From Leucogyrophana mollusca (Eukaryota > Basidiomycota > Agaricomycetes > Boletales), in NCBI GenBank assembly GCA_021014945.1, contig MU266327.1, positions 248,001 to 312,000 of the forward strand: a stretch of DNA of 64,000 bases, in the 5' to 3' direction. Made by a program: the position numbers and the translations under genes. Shown piece after piece: positions 37,018-47,547 of this stretch. The notes under the pieces were generated by a model. That model ran no database searches. It saw only the letters and a list, made by a program, of their open reading frames with translations, and had not been told where the DNA came from. Position 1 is the stretch's first letter. Every line of letters starts with the position of its first letter.

Positions 37018-37521
37018 ATGTCATTACCCAGACTCCAAATCCAAAGGCTTCTTGGACAAGCTCTGCGGCGACCTTGTGTAACGCAGAAACGTCTAAATTC
37101 TTCCACCGACAGCTCTGTGAAAACGGACTCGTGCGGTATTCCTCTCGAACCAACTTGGTCCGTGAAGGAATTGCTGTCATCTTACCCAACACCTTCCATA
37201 TCTCCAGCCACCTTCAGACGCCTACACGAGCTCTCCGCCCTCCAGCCACCTACGGAAGGATCCCCAGAATATAATTCCTTAAAGAGTGAACTGGAGGAGC
37301 TTGTCAAACTCGTCGAAGCCGTCAAATTGATCAAGATTGAGGATACAGGGGATGGACTTATTCCTGATGGCCGGATTTGGGCTGAGGGAACAGGGATACC
37401 ACTCACGCATACGTCGAATGAGGGCGAAGAGACTTGTTCTGACCAGGGGCAGGATTTACTCTCCCACGCGAGTCGCACTTCCGATGGAATGTACGTTGTC
37501 GAGGCCGACAGGTCGAGATGA
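37018..37521 (+). CDS. GatC/GatF-like subunit of mitochondrial glutamyl-tRNA(Gln) amidotransferase, with in-frame TGA
   Basis: Likely small subunit of the mitochondrial complex that converts Glu-tRNA(Gln) to Gln-tRNA(Gln). The single exon starts MSLPRLQIQRLLGQALRRPC (mitochondrial presequence-like), then WSVKELLSSYPTPSISPATF and RRLHELSALQPPTEGS, then a helix SELEELVKLVEAVKLIKIED, matching the GatC helix pair. It continues DGRIWAEGTGIPL and SRTSDGMYVVEADRSR to a TGA at 37519-37521. The same frame then stays open for 21 codons (RWPNFGDFIVLPEGSYYQG and on) to TAA at 37585-37587, and that extension looks protein-like. No intron that removes the TGA was found. Family call is from motif pattern, moderate confidence. 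Confidence 0.62.
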   Translation: MSLPRLQIQRLLGQALRRPCVTQKRLNSSTDSSVKTDSCGIPLEPTWSVKELLSSYPTPSISPATFRRLHELSALQPPTEGSPEYNSLKSELEELVKLVEAVKLIKIEDTGDGLIPDGRIWAEGTGIPLTHTSNEGEETCSDQGQDLLSHASRTSDGMYVVEADRSR

Positions 37522-37797
37522 CGCTGGCCAAACTTCGGAGATTTCATAGTTCTACCAGAGGGCAGCTATTACCAGGGTAGAGTTGAGCAGTAAGTCACGC
37601 TCCATGCGCCCATTGGGATTTATGCTGACTTGTCATGAGGCCGCCATCGTTCATGCATGAGCCAGATGTTGCCTCCAATGACTACATTCATGACCCCAAG
37701 TCCATACATACAAGGATATGATAATAGAAGGATAGTACACTAATTTCTGCATGACATCAAGCTAAGATGGTCCAAAAATATTGGCAAGGTGCATATA

Positions 37798-38539
37798 TTA
37801 TAGCGATCCATGACCTCCGGTGGACCCGAAACCCCCCACACCACGAAGCGTCTCATCAAGTTCCTACACGCAAATTTCGGTCGTGATTACGGTGTGTGGT
37901 GCTAGAGTTATCGAAACTTACCTCGACTTCCAGTACTTCTGGAGTATATATCCTTTCGACAATAAGCTGCGCTATACGGTCACCTTCCTCAACTGAAAAA
38001 AAAAATATCAATCAAACGGAGACTATTGGGGATCCGTGGTGACGAATTACCTTTGAACTCCTGGTCGGAGAGATTGAAGAGTAGGACAAAGACCACCCCG
38101 CGGTAGTCAGCGTCAATCACACCTGCCCCAGTATCGATCATAAATTTTGATGCTGAAAAGCCGTCGCTGAATGAAGAACCCGATTAACCAGCCACCAGGA
38201 CGCGACATACCCAGTCCACTACGAGGCGCGACGCGACCATATGTGCCTGCGGGAACTGCTATCGAAAGTTGGGTGTCGACAAGAGCCTTTCCACGGGCAG
38301 GAATAATCTTCTTCTCCGCACTAACAAGGAGCAGTGGTGAGTCAGGTGGCTTATATCGCATGACTATGCAAATACCTATATAGATCATACCCGGCCGACA
38401 GTGAAGAGCCCCGAGTTGGGATTTTGGCTTTGGCTGACAGTCTTTTAATCAGAAGCTGAGCGACGGGGGCAAGGGGTTCCTCCTGTGTTCTCCCCCCGTC
38501 AGACATTCTTCGTTTTTTGAACTGGAGGGGCTGTGTCAT
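37798..38539 (-). CDS. DUT1: Deoxyuridine 5'-triphosphate nucleotidohydrolase (dUTPase)
   Basis: Trimeric enzyme that hydrolyses dUTP to dUMP and keeps uracil out of DNA. The start at 38539 gives [16 protein letters not shown]; the KKRR may be a nuclear signal. The five family motifs appear in order across exons: [14 protein letters not shown] (motif 1), [16 protein letters not shown] (2), [20 protein letters not shown] (3), [18 protein letters not shown] (4) and [10 protein letters not shown] (5, the glycine-rich arm). The protein ends GGHGSL. An alternative start at MSDGG is possible. It is divergent from the PIP-box-like gene with 155 bp between start codons. Confidence 0.95.
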
Positions 38540-38599
38540 GGTAGGGATGAATAAAATGTATGATGGAGACAAGAGTGAAAGACGTTATAAACAAAGCGT

Positions 38600-38611
38600 G
38601 ACGCGACGCGG
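38600..38611. promoter_or_regulatory. Overlapping MCB-like GACGCG motifs between DUT1 and the PIP-box-like gene
   Basis: The 155-bp spacer between the two start codons contains GACGCGACGCGG, two ACGCG cores five bases apart, 61 bp from the DUT1 start and 84 bp from the other. ACGCG is the core of the MBF site, and dUTPase is a typical S-phase gene in other fungi. Suggestive only; binding by the window's own MBP1 product is an inference. Confidence 0.5.
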
Positions 38612-38694
38612 ATAACTATGTCTGGGTTTCAAAAGCGTGCCAACTCCGACGATCCATATATTCCGTGACCAGACGAAGGTCCGTGTCACTCATC

Positions 38695-40861
38695 ATGTTA
38701 GAGTCGTTGGACTTGACGCAGCAAGAACTTCCCATAACTTCTTATTTCTCGCGCGGCAAGAAGGAAAATAGGCCCGTAGTATATTCTTCGAAGAAAAAGA
38801 GGAAGCGTAATATTAGCGGGGAGGGTGGAGATGACGCACGCCCCACCCCTACGAAGAGAGGCAAGGGAAGCGTATCGAAGGATGCGCAGCCTCCAGTAGA
38901 GAACGTATCCGAGGTTGTGGGTGGTCTTGCGGTAGCACGAAGCGGGGCTCTCAGGACTGGGCTTGGAACACCCTCTGGCGAGCCATCCCGAAAGCAGCGA
39001 CGATCCCCTCGCGATCCTGCACCGCAGACATTCTTCGGGAGGAAAGGAGGTCGGACCTCCGCCACTTCAGAAGGAAGCCAGTCCGCATCTAAACTGCACG
39101 ACGCGGCAGTCGATGACATACTCGACCTGACAAAGTCAGATGACGACGAGGGACTGTCTATCAGCAGAGAGAAGGAAACTCCCGCGAGGGGTGCATCCAA
39201 GTCCCAGACGGGCAAGCCTATCCCAGGTCGCCTAGCTTCTACCACCCAATCTCTCGCTACTCCTCCGCCGACGAATCAACCCAAGAAACGCGCCTCAATT
39301 GCCTCCAGACTGAACGACACGCCTAGCATTGCTCCTTTCACGGCCCGTCGTTCACCGAGACCGGCAAGAGTATGTTTACCTACACCCGAGACGACGGTCC
39401 GGAAACCTCCCTTCACGCACAAACTCTCACTACTCGGTGCATCCGGGTCTTCGCCTGACGAAGCTTCCCCCCCTTCGGAGTTCGATGCACTTATCCCGCC
39501 TTTGTCGTTGAACCCCACTTCAATTAACGATGGGTTGTCGGCTATGGAGTTTTCGGGTACTAACAGCGGGTCTGTCGCTGACGACGAGCGCTCACCGTCT
39601 CAAGTCGCGGGAGTAGGCCCTCGCGCCGACGAGTCAGAAGAGAATCCTTTCATATCCCTTGCCGCCGAAGTCCGCGAGGCTCATGTAACAGATCCATCTG
39701 GTTTATCCCCAGCGACTGTTACTTTGGGGACCGCCGAGGAGGCACGTCGCCATCCGTCCTCGGCCTCACCGTCAACTGAGGAGCACCATGACTTTTCCCA
39801 GCCTCCTTTTGTTCTATCTTCTCAAAGCCAGTACCTTCTTGGTCTTGATGCAACTCCGAGGCGCAAGAGAACGTCGATTTTCCCGTCCCCGACTCGTGGG
39901 GACTTGATGTCCCCTTCAAGACGGTCTGGAGCTGTCCCCAGCTCGCAAACGCAAGAGGAGAGGGAGATGTTTATGTCAATGCCGCCGCCGTTGATTCCCG
40001 CTGGCCTTATTGGTAGGCCCGAGAATGGCGAGCCTGCGTATGTTTATAGGTGGGTCCAACTGATGCTGTCGCCATCTACAGCTTTAGCTAACGAGTAATT
40101 ATCTTCGTAGTCCTAAATCTCCATTTAAGAGGCATATGGAACTTCCTTGTCTCAAGTCGGTTACACCACGCCGTACCACGCAAAGCAAATACCAGCGATC
40201 CCGCCAATTTACCCTCGGATCAAGCTCGATCACTTCGCCATCCAGATCACCCGCCAATACGACCCCTACGTGTTCCCGTATTATCGCTGCACTACAACGC
40301 AGAAGGATGTCAACGCTAGATAGTCCATCGCGACGTTCTGCCAAGAAATCTCCTACGCGCCGTACTTCCTTAGAAGAGCCTTCCGGCATTGAGGACGATG
40401 ACTCTGCCACGGAACCCGAGTCTGATTCGGAGATGGTGCGCTTTGTGGCGGAACTCAGCCGCAAACGAGCCCAGCAGCAGAATGATTCTCTCACAGAAGC
40501 AGAGTCGGACACTGAGATCGTTCAGTTTGTTGCTAGGCTTAGTCGCGGGCAAGCTCAACTACAGAGCCCTCCGACTTCAACTGCGGCACAGAAGTCGCCT
40601 CGCGCGAGGCGTTCGTCGGGGTCGGGCCTCCTGCGTTCTATAGCTTCGGAGCCCTCCTTCTGTTATGATGGAACCGCAACCCTTATGCGAGATGGTGCAG
40701 GTCCCAGTATCTCTGGCCGCTACACTCGACGTGGAGTAAACAGAGACCCTTTCGACTTTGCTGACAGCTCTTTGCCAAGTGTCGTCAGGGACTTTATGGA
40801 TATGTTTGAAGGGAGTGATAGCAGCTACCCACCCGATTTCCCAGAGTCACTGCGCTGTTGA
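38695..40861 (+). CDS. Uncharacterised disordered protein with PIP-box-like N-terminus
   Basis: I do not recognise a named family. The start at 38695 gives MLESLDLTQQELPITSYFSR; ITSYF resembles the hydrophobic half of a PCNA-interacting peptide, though the usual Gln three residues before Ile is Glu. Next comes a Lys/Arg cluster (SSKKKRKRNISG) that could import it to the nucleus. Most of the chain is disordered, Ser/Pro/Thr-rich, with many SP and TP sites. The intron near 40052-40111 joins YVYR to SPKSPFKRHMELP. The second exon holds a 28-residue tandem repeat (40400-40567) with TEPESDSEMVRFVAELSR and TEAESDTEIVQFVARLSR. It ends PPDFPESLRC. Divergent from DUT1, suggesting a role near DNA replication or repair, which is inference. 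Confidence 0.75.
40400..40567 (+). repeat. Coding tandem repeat, two 84-nt units
   Basis: Units 40400-40483 and 40484-40567 encode 28 residues each with the shared pattern D-S-x-T-E-x-E-S-D-S/T-E-M/I-V-x-F-V-A-x-L-S-R-x-x-A-Q. Each has an acidic, CK2-like phosphosite run followed by an amphipathic helix. Protein identity is high while the DNA has drifted, so the duplication is old and the pattern is probably under selection. Confidence 0.8.
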
Positions 40862-40919
40862 GGCTGCATCCCTTTCTGTATTATATATGATTATTATTAT
40901 AAGTCTATGAAGTAGATTA

Positions 40920-41319
40920 CTGTCCTTTTCAGGCAACTTGTCACGTGAGAATAATCGTTTGAAACAACATCATCACTTGCATCGACCGTAGCGCTGCGAC
41001 GATGGCCCGGAATTCGTCGGAAACATTATCATCAGACTCGTAGGATTATGGCGAATGTATTCCGTGACAACCGATAATGAACAAAATAAGATTTTGACAT
41101 CGTGAAATCCCGAGGCCGAGGCAGGGCGAAATACCGAAAACGCAAATGCTCAAAATCCCACTATCGGTCAACTCAAAAAATATTCGCCTGCGTCTTCCGA
41201 TTCGAAAGATGTCTTCGTTGTCGAATTCCGGGCCATCGTCACAGCGCTTAGGTCGATGCAAGTGAGGGCGTTGTTTCTGACGATTTTTTCTCACGTGACA
41301 AGTTACCTGAAAAGGACAG
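40920..41319. mobile_element. 400-bp palindromic MITE with TA target-site duplication
   Basis: The left end CTGTCCTTTTCAGGCAACTT and the right end (reverse complement CTGTCCTTTTCAGGTAACTT) are near-perfect inverted repeats extending about 100 bp to GGCCCGGAATTCG on both sides, with weaker pairing nearly to the centre around 41120. TA flanks both ends (40918-40919 and 41320-41321), the target duplication of Tc1/mariner-type elements. There is no transposase frame, so it depends on an autonomous relative. Each terminal repeat carries TTGTCACGTGAGAA with an E-box CACGTG. It sits between the 3' ends of two convergent genes. Confidence 0.9.
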
Positions 41320-41418
41320 TAACGAGCGTGGTATGGTATGCATAGCAGTTTGTACCATAAAGTCCGTGAATGTCCATGAAATGTCCAGAATCCAGCGAGG
41401 GCAAACATATAATAATCT

Positions 41419-43292
41419 TCATGTGCTCTCAATATCTGCACCCTCCTTGTCCGAAGATATCTGCGTCTTGCTCTGCTCTGCGACCCTCAGGGTAACCTCC
41501 GAATCCATGTTCTCGATGGCCGAGCCCACTTGCCCACGCAAAGCTGCCGCATTTCTCTCAGCGATCTCGTGTGCAGCTGCCTCGTCGTCCATGACCTTGT
41601 CCCCAAACACCTCTCCGAGCTCCTCGAGTGTCCTATGGGCGGTCTCGGGGTACACAAAGTAGACCACGACGAGAGATATGAAACAAAAGCCGACCAGGAG
41701 GAAATAGTATCCGGCTTTAATCGCGGAAAAGAGCGGAGGAGTGATGAAGGCGATGATAAAATTGAAGAGCCTGAGGATAGATTTAGCGACATAGACATGT
41801 CACGTAGGTGGAGGGCTTACCAGTTGGTGCCCGTGCTTAGAGACATTCCCTTGGCGCGAGCTCGGAGAGGGAAGATCTCTGCACCGAGAAGCCATGGCCC
41901 GGGACCCCATCTAAATGTAGGATATAAGTGGAAGCAAAAGAGGCTATGCCACTCAATACATACGTTGCACCGAAAAAGAACAAGTACAAGCAGACACCTG
42001 CAGTAGAAGCAGGGTCAGATCAGCTGCATTCATTGGCTAGACAAGACGTACCAAAGAAGAGGCCATCTGCCGCAGGTAATCGAGCTGTGCCTTCTGGGAG
42101 ACTGTCCGAATAGAATTGCAGTCCGCCCACGATAGAGAGAGAACACGCCAAAGCAATACTGCCCGTGAGCAAAAACGCTCTTCGACCCCATTTGTCGATC
42201 AAAAACATGGCGGGGATGGTGCCAGAGCAGTAGACAAGAGCGCACGCGCCAGAATAGAGCAAAGAACGAGCGGTGGTGAAGCCGGCGCGAGTCAAGTTTT
42301 CGGGCAAGAAGTAGAGAATGGCGTTGATCCCATTCAGCTGGGCGAACATTTGACAGGTGATGCCTACTACGCATCGACGGGTGTATTGAGTGAAGAGTTG
42401 ACGCCACGAAGCCTCGCCCATCTGTGACTCGAAGTTGACAGCAGCCACGATTTCGGTGTAGGTTGCAATAATCATGGGGTCTGTCACGTCACCCGCACCG
42501 TGAAGATCGGCCAGAGCGCCCAGACCCTCTTGTCGAAACCCATTTTTGACGAGCCAGCGCGGGGTTTCGGGGAGGATGAACGTCCAAGCGACGAGTATTG
42601 ACGCAAGCGCTGCTTGCACAACGTATGGACCGCGCCACGAGATCTCTGAGGGAATAGCAAAGAAGAATCCGTAACCTACCCAGGCCGAGACTGCATAGCC
42701 CAGATTCAAGCAAATGTATTCGATGCTGACGAAGAGACCGCGGGAGTGAGCGGGGGCAATTTCACACTGCAATATCGGTACAGTCATCGACAGCATGCCC
42801 ACGCCGATACCTTGGATTGAGCGGCCAGCGATGAGTGCTGCGAGATTGGGGGCGAATATCTGGATGAAGGCGGCGATCAGGTACATGATAGCTCCGACCC
42901 GTACTGAGGCCCGCCTGCCGAGGTGGTCGCAAATGTAAGCAGCCGCAATGGAGGCAAACAGCGCGGTGATGTTCAAGCAAGATACTGTGATAGCTGTACA
43001 ACAAAGCATAAGTCATAATCCATAGAGTAATTAGGACGACCATACCTTGAACGAGGGGGTCAATGCCGGTGTTCCCAGCCTGAACTTGGTCTAGAGTGAC
43101 CGTCTTGCCATACATTCGTTTGATGAAGGAGGGTTGAACCTGGACAGCGGCCATGATACCTTGACCATACCCAAACATCGCATCTCCTAGAGACGCCAGA
43201 GCAGATGACATGTAAAGCAGAGGTTTTCCAACCATCCATCGCGGATAGCGAGCGGTGTACTTCTTCTGCGAGAAGAGCGTGGGGAACGTCAT
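41419..43292 (-). CDS. Sugar transporter, major facilitator superfamily
   Basis: Twelve-helix plasma-membrane symporter for hexoses or related sugars. The start at 43292 gives MTFPTLFSQKKYTARYPRW, then helix 1 with GDAMFGYGQGIMAAVQV. Family motifs follow: CDHLGRRASVRVGA (GRR after helix 2), GRSIQGIGVGMLSMTVPI, PETPRWLVKNG at the end of helix 6, the sugar-binding QLNGINAILYFLPE of helix 7, DKWGRRAFLLTG after helix 8, PWLLGAEIFPLRARAKGMSL (PLR-R motif) and PETAHRTLEELGEVFGDKV after helix 12. The soluble tail ends KEGADIEST. Glu/Gln residues that contact sugar in the family are present. Substrate cannot be told from sequence. Five or so introns. Confidence 0.93.
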
Positions 43293-43753
43293 CAGCACGA
43301 AAGCAAGGCAACAGGGACTTTGTATTGATTTCGCAATACGCAGACCAAGATGGGAGGGTAGAGAGGGTACTGCATGCTGAGAATTATGGACTTTAAGCAC
43401 TCCCCTCTGTTCGCCACCAGCCAGATCGATTTAAAACACGCCTTGTAAACTGTTTCGCAATGGGCTTGGACATGGATTACATCTATGAGACGAGGACGGT
43501 CTGTCATTCATTAGTCGGACTCATGTTCACAATTAAGAAGAACATAGTGTAGAAGCATTTTGGGCAGTTGGGCCCGGTTGACGAGATAGGCTGACCGTTG
43601 GACGTTGATATTCGGAGCAGGAGGTGCGTGATGCATAAGAAGGCAAGTGTCACGAGGTCATGTGCATGTGACAAGACGTGACTCCCTATCTTTAATCTTA
43701 TCGCTCTCCTTCCAGGTTATCTTGCGACGAGTCACATCTTCATACATTCTGTT
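43293..43753. promoter_or_regulatory. Divergent promoter region, sugar transporter and SDR
   Basis: About 460 bp between two start codons pointing away from each other. I recognise no specific operator. The shared promoter may co-regulate the transporter and the dehydrogenase, which is inference. Confidence 0.4.
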
Positions 43754-45165
43754 ATGCCTGGCCGACTACAACACAGAGTAAATGCTAGGCTCCATAGTTA
43801 TTCAGTCCTCTGACAGCTTACCGTATCTCTCCTACAGACCGCCCTCATCACGGGCGCCGCGTCGTAAGGGTTTCGCTCGGACATCCTCAAACAAATCACA
43901 CTAATAGTGTTCGCTACTCAGAGGGATCGGACTCGAATCTTCACTCCTCTTTGCATCTGAGGGAGCTAATATCATACTTACCGATGTTAATCTGCCAGGC
44001 GTACAAAAGGGTGCAGAACTCATCAAAGAACGCTTCCCGAATGTCAAAGCTATAGCGGCCCGTGTTGATGTCGGAAAAGAAGCAGATATCAAGGAGGCCG
44101 TCGATCTCGCAGTCAAGGAGTTTGGAAGACTAGATATTATGGTAAGGATGAAGCTTCGTGCTCCCTCGATCTTCTCACCGACTGCCCGTGAACAATTCGC
44201 GTTAGTTCAACAATGCCGGTGAGTTCCTGAATCGCCACATTGATGGATAGCCAAGTGAGATCGCATCGTCATCAGGAATCATGCACCCAGAAGACGACAC
44301 CGCGCTGAATACTGAAGAGAACATCTGGGACCTTACCATGACGATTAACGTCAAAGGCGTGTGGTGGGGCTGCAAGTATGCCATCCTTGCCATGCGGCAG
44401 AATCCGGTGGACGAGGAAAGGGGTCTTCATGCCGGTGGGAGTATCATCAACACCGCAAGCTTTGTAGCCATTATGGGAGCTGCGACTCCCCAGCTGGCAT
44501 GTGAGTTTGTTTATCCTTTGTGCAGGAAATGCACCCACTAATTGATATTCAGACACCGCATCCAAGGTAAAATCTCCAAGTCTTGCTTAGTGGGCATCGA
44601 GTGATCATCCCTACCAGGGGGCGGTCCTTGCCATGACCCGCGAACTTGCCATGGTCCACGCTAGAGAAGGCATTCGGCTCAACTCGCTCTGCCCGTAAGT
44701 CACTGCGGGTCATGATATCCGCATGTGGTAACTGATTTGCTATGCTTCCTCTCAGTGGTCCCCTGAAAACTCGTCAGTCACTAAAAAGAATTATTCGTCA
44801 ACTTTGTCTGACTCTGTTACCAGCACTTCTCATGAACTTCCTCAACACCGCTGAAAAGCGAGACCGTCGTCTGGTTCACCTCCCGATGGGCCGATTCGGC
44901 GAAGCTGTTGAACTCGCCAAAGGAGCTTTATTCTGTACGTCCTGTGACAGCTCGTCCAATGGCACCACACTGAGGTGCTCTTTCCGCAGTGGCGAGTGAT
45001 GATAGTAGTTATATAACTGTGAGCCCAGTTTCATTATAGCCTGAGAGCTGCGAAGCTGACCTTGTCAAATAGGGAACTGATTTCAAGGTCGATGGAGGCC
45101 TGACGTCGGCATACGTTACCCCGCTTGGCGAGCCGCTGCTGGCTCCTCCTACCAGCCTCGTCTAA
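43754..45165 (+). CDS. Short-chain dehydrogenase/reductase
   Basis: NAD(P)-dependent oxidoreductase of the classical SDR family; substrate unknown. Exon 1 (from 43754) gives MPGRLQHR, spliced to TALITGAAS and GIGLESSLLFASEGANIILT, forming the TGxxxGIG cofactor loop. Asp at the end of the second strand (LTDVN) points to NAD preference. RLDIM joins FNNAG (NNAG motif), then NVKGVWWGCKYAILAMR, SIINTASF with the catalytic Ser region, and YTASK (catalytic Tyr-x3-Lys) split by introns, followed by GAVLAMTRELAMVHAREGIR. The tail has LASDDSSYITGTDFKVDGGL and ends APPTSLV. About eight introns; the exon around 44755-44840 is the least certain. Confidence 0.9.
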
Positions 45166-45384
45166 AGAAGGTATCACGGATAAGACTGCAATCATAATAA
45201 ATTGTACAGTGATGTGTGACAGAAATAGACAGGAGGGTCTTCCCGTATTAAGTTTGTAGATTCAGTTTGCGACGTATAAAATGGCGATCCTTTCATCATG
45301 CACACCGGGTAGCACCGTGACTTCACGAGGACCATCAACTATTAAAAGCTTACATCAAGCGCCACTCGGTTTACCAACAACGGA

Positions 45385-46249
45385 TCACAATTCCTTCTTC
45401 TCAGCAGCTCTTCGCTTATCACCTTGCTCCCGTCGGATCTTCAAGATCTCCTTCCCAATGTCGTTCTGGAGTTGCTTATGTAGCTCAGGGCGATAACCGA
45501 CCTTGAATAGCAGCTCTAGATGCACGAAGAATGGAGCGAGGACGAAAGCTTCACACGTTGTCAGCATCAGGATCATCGAGATGGAGATCCAGCGATGGTG
45601 GGAACGCATACCTCCAAGGATGTTATCCAAAAGTGCAGGGGCACGGCCTTCAGCGAGTCCATGGCCGAGGAACTGGGCGACCCATGAGACCACTTGTACA
45701 ACAACCGCATTTCTTATTCCATCAGAGCGGTATGAGTAAGCTGTTGCCGTGAGGAGAGTGAGCACCATCTGCGGCGCATAAAGAATCTGCGGAGAGAAGT
45801 CAAGGCAAGTGTCGTGGTGGTGGAGAGGGTGTACGCACCGCAGCAACAGGCTCAAGGACAAGATAGTAGATGAGATAGATGACGGTAGTGACCGCAGATG
45901 CGTTGAAGTCGAATGCAAGGTACTCGTTGATGGGGTAATGGATTGTCGGGAAGAACGATGGCACTGGAAGGCGGGTGATGAGAACTAGAGCGCTCCTAGC
46001 GAAACGCTCCCCCCGATCAGCTGACACTGTGGCACTGGATCGACAAGAAGACAAACCATAGAAGAGCAGGTACACCGAATATGTGAATGAATACATTCAC
46101 TGGATTAGAATGGTAGGAGCCATAGAACGTGAGCTACAGCGGTGCAGTGGCGACACGTTTATGGGTCAGATACCGTAAGATTTCATCGTGGCAGCATAAG
46201 TGGAGTAACTAACTTGTTTGCGGACGTCGAATAGAGCTGAGAAGGACAT
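45385..46249 (-). CDS. MPO1: MPO1-like 2-hydroxy fatty acid dioxygenase (DUF962)
   Basis: ER membrane iron enzyme; the yeast protein shortens 2-hydroxy fatty acids by one carbon in phytosphingosine breakdown. The start at 46249 gives MSFSALFDVRKQ, spliced to LTFYGSYHSNPVNVFIHIFG with the conserved His pair. Middle exons give a hydrophobic segment (TTVIYLIYYLVLEPVAA) and TLLTATAYSYRSDGIRNAVV, then SWVAQFLGHGLAEGRAPALL with the second His region, and APFFVHLELLFKVGYRPELH. The last four residues, KKEL, form a KKxx dilysine retrieval signal, which fits an ER membrane location. It is divergent from SEC22 (408 bp between starts), another ER-related gene. Confidence 0.88.
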
Positions 46250-46657
46250 GGTACTAGTGGATGCTTGAACTTCACATGCAAGACCCTCAAACGTGATACT
46301 TATAACCGAATGTTGCTCCGACCGCGCAGCGCTGGAGATGTTTTGCCGGTTCCGGCTCATTCCACGTGGAAGACCAACTCCCAACTCCGGTGCCCTGCCG
46401 CAAAGCCCGGAAGAGATGTCGTTAAACTGCATTTTCCGCCCATCAACCTCCTGCAATATCGTCGAGAAGTAGTCCGGAAGATACAAGCCACCATCTCTAC
46501 CAGAGGCGATGAGTTTTTAGCAGAAAAGCCTAAGAAGAAGATTGCCGGAAATTGCTTTTTCCGATCCGTGGGCCATTGAGTCTTGCCACGTGCTCAGTAA
46601 CACGTCAAGGTTCTCCTCAGCCACGACAAGTTCAAGTCTTCGCAAACAACTATAGCA
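46250..46657. promoter_or_regulatory. Divergent promoter region, MPO1 and SEC22
   Basis: 408 bp between two start codons pointing away from each other. No site recognised. Confidence 0.4.
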
Positions 46658-47547
46658 ATGGTACGGTCAACAATAATTGTACGGGCTTCGGATGCTCTGC
46701 CATTAGCTGCGAGCGTGGACGACGAGCAGGTGGGTGTTTTCTGGACCTTGGTCGTCTGGTGCATCTGACACACTGCCTACTACTCAGACGGAACAAGCGC
46801 TCCAAGAACACAAACAGCAAGCCAAGCTCATCTTTCGACGGATATCATCCAACTCGGAGCCTCGTTGTTCAATCGAAAGCGGACAGTATACTCTACAGTA
46901 CAGCCCATTTCCGCTGTCATGTTTCTCGTTAAGTCAGGCTGACTTCCCGCCCAGCTACCTTCTCTCCGACAATGTGGTATATCTTACCATAGCAGACAAG
47001 TCGTACCCTCGAAAACTTGCATTCTCATATTTGGACGAGCTATCGAAGGAGTTTTTGATGTCATATGGTCCCAAGGTCGAATCCGTTAGGAAACCCTACG
47101 CGTTTGTAGGTTTCGGTAAGCACTTGTGCGATGACTTGCCTCGTTCTGCAGAAACTGACAGTCCCAAAGACACATTCATGTCGAAAACAGCTAGACTATA
47201 TTCTGACATGCGGACAGCTAACGCGGCTGGCAGCTCAAACTTGGACAAGCTGAACGGTGAACTTCAGGACGTGACGAGGATTATGACGAAGAACATGGAG
47301 GAGCTGCTGTGGCGAGGCGACTCTCTAGATAGTGGGTGTTGCTCCTGGTTTATTGGATGTCTTCGCAGAGTTGCTTACTTCTGCCATCACAGGAATGTCA
47401 CATTTATCAACGTCTCTTCGCTCGGAATCAGAGAAATACCGCAAGGCTGCCCGGCATATTAATATTCAAGCGATGATACGGCAGTATGCACCTTTTGGCG
47501 CGGTTGCATTTATCCTTATCATACTCTTGTGGTGGCGGTTTTCATGA
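46658..47547 (+). CDS. SEC22: R-SNARE SEC22
   Basis: Vesicle SNARE for transport between ER and Golgi. The start at 46658 gives MVRSTIIVRASDALPLAASV, the first longin strand and helix. Further exons give QALQEHKQQAKLIFRRISSN, VVYLTIADKSYPRKLAFSYL and DELSKEFLMSYGPKVESVRK, completing the longin domain. The SNARE motif NGELQDVTRIMTKNMEELLW carries the family's central Arg (R in DVTR, zero layer), followed by RGDSLD. The last exon gives MSHLSTSLRSESEKYRKAAR and the C-terminal anchor FGAVAFILIILLWWRFS. Length and order are normal; about five short introns. Confidence 0.94.
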
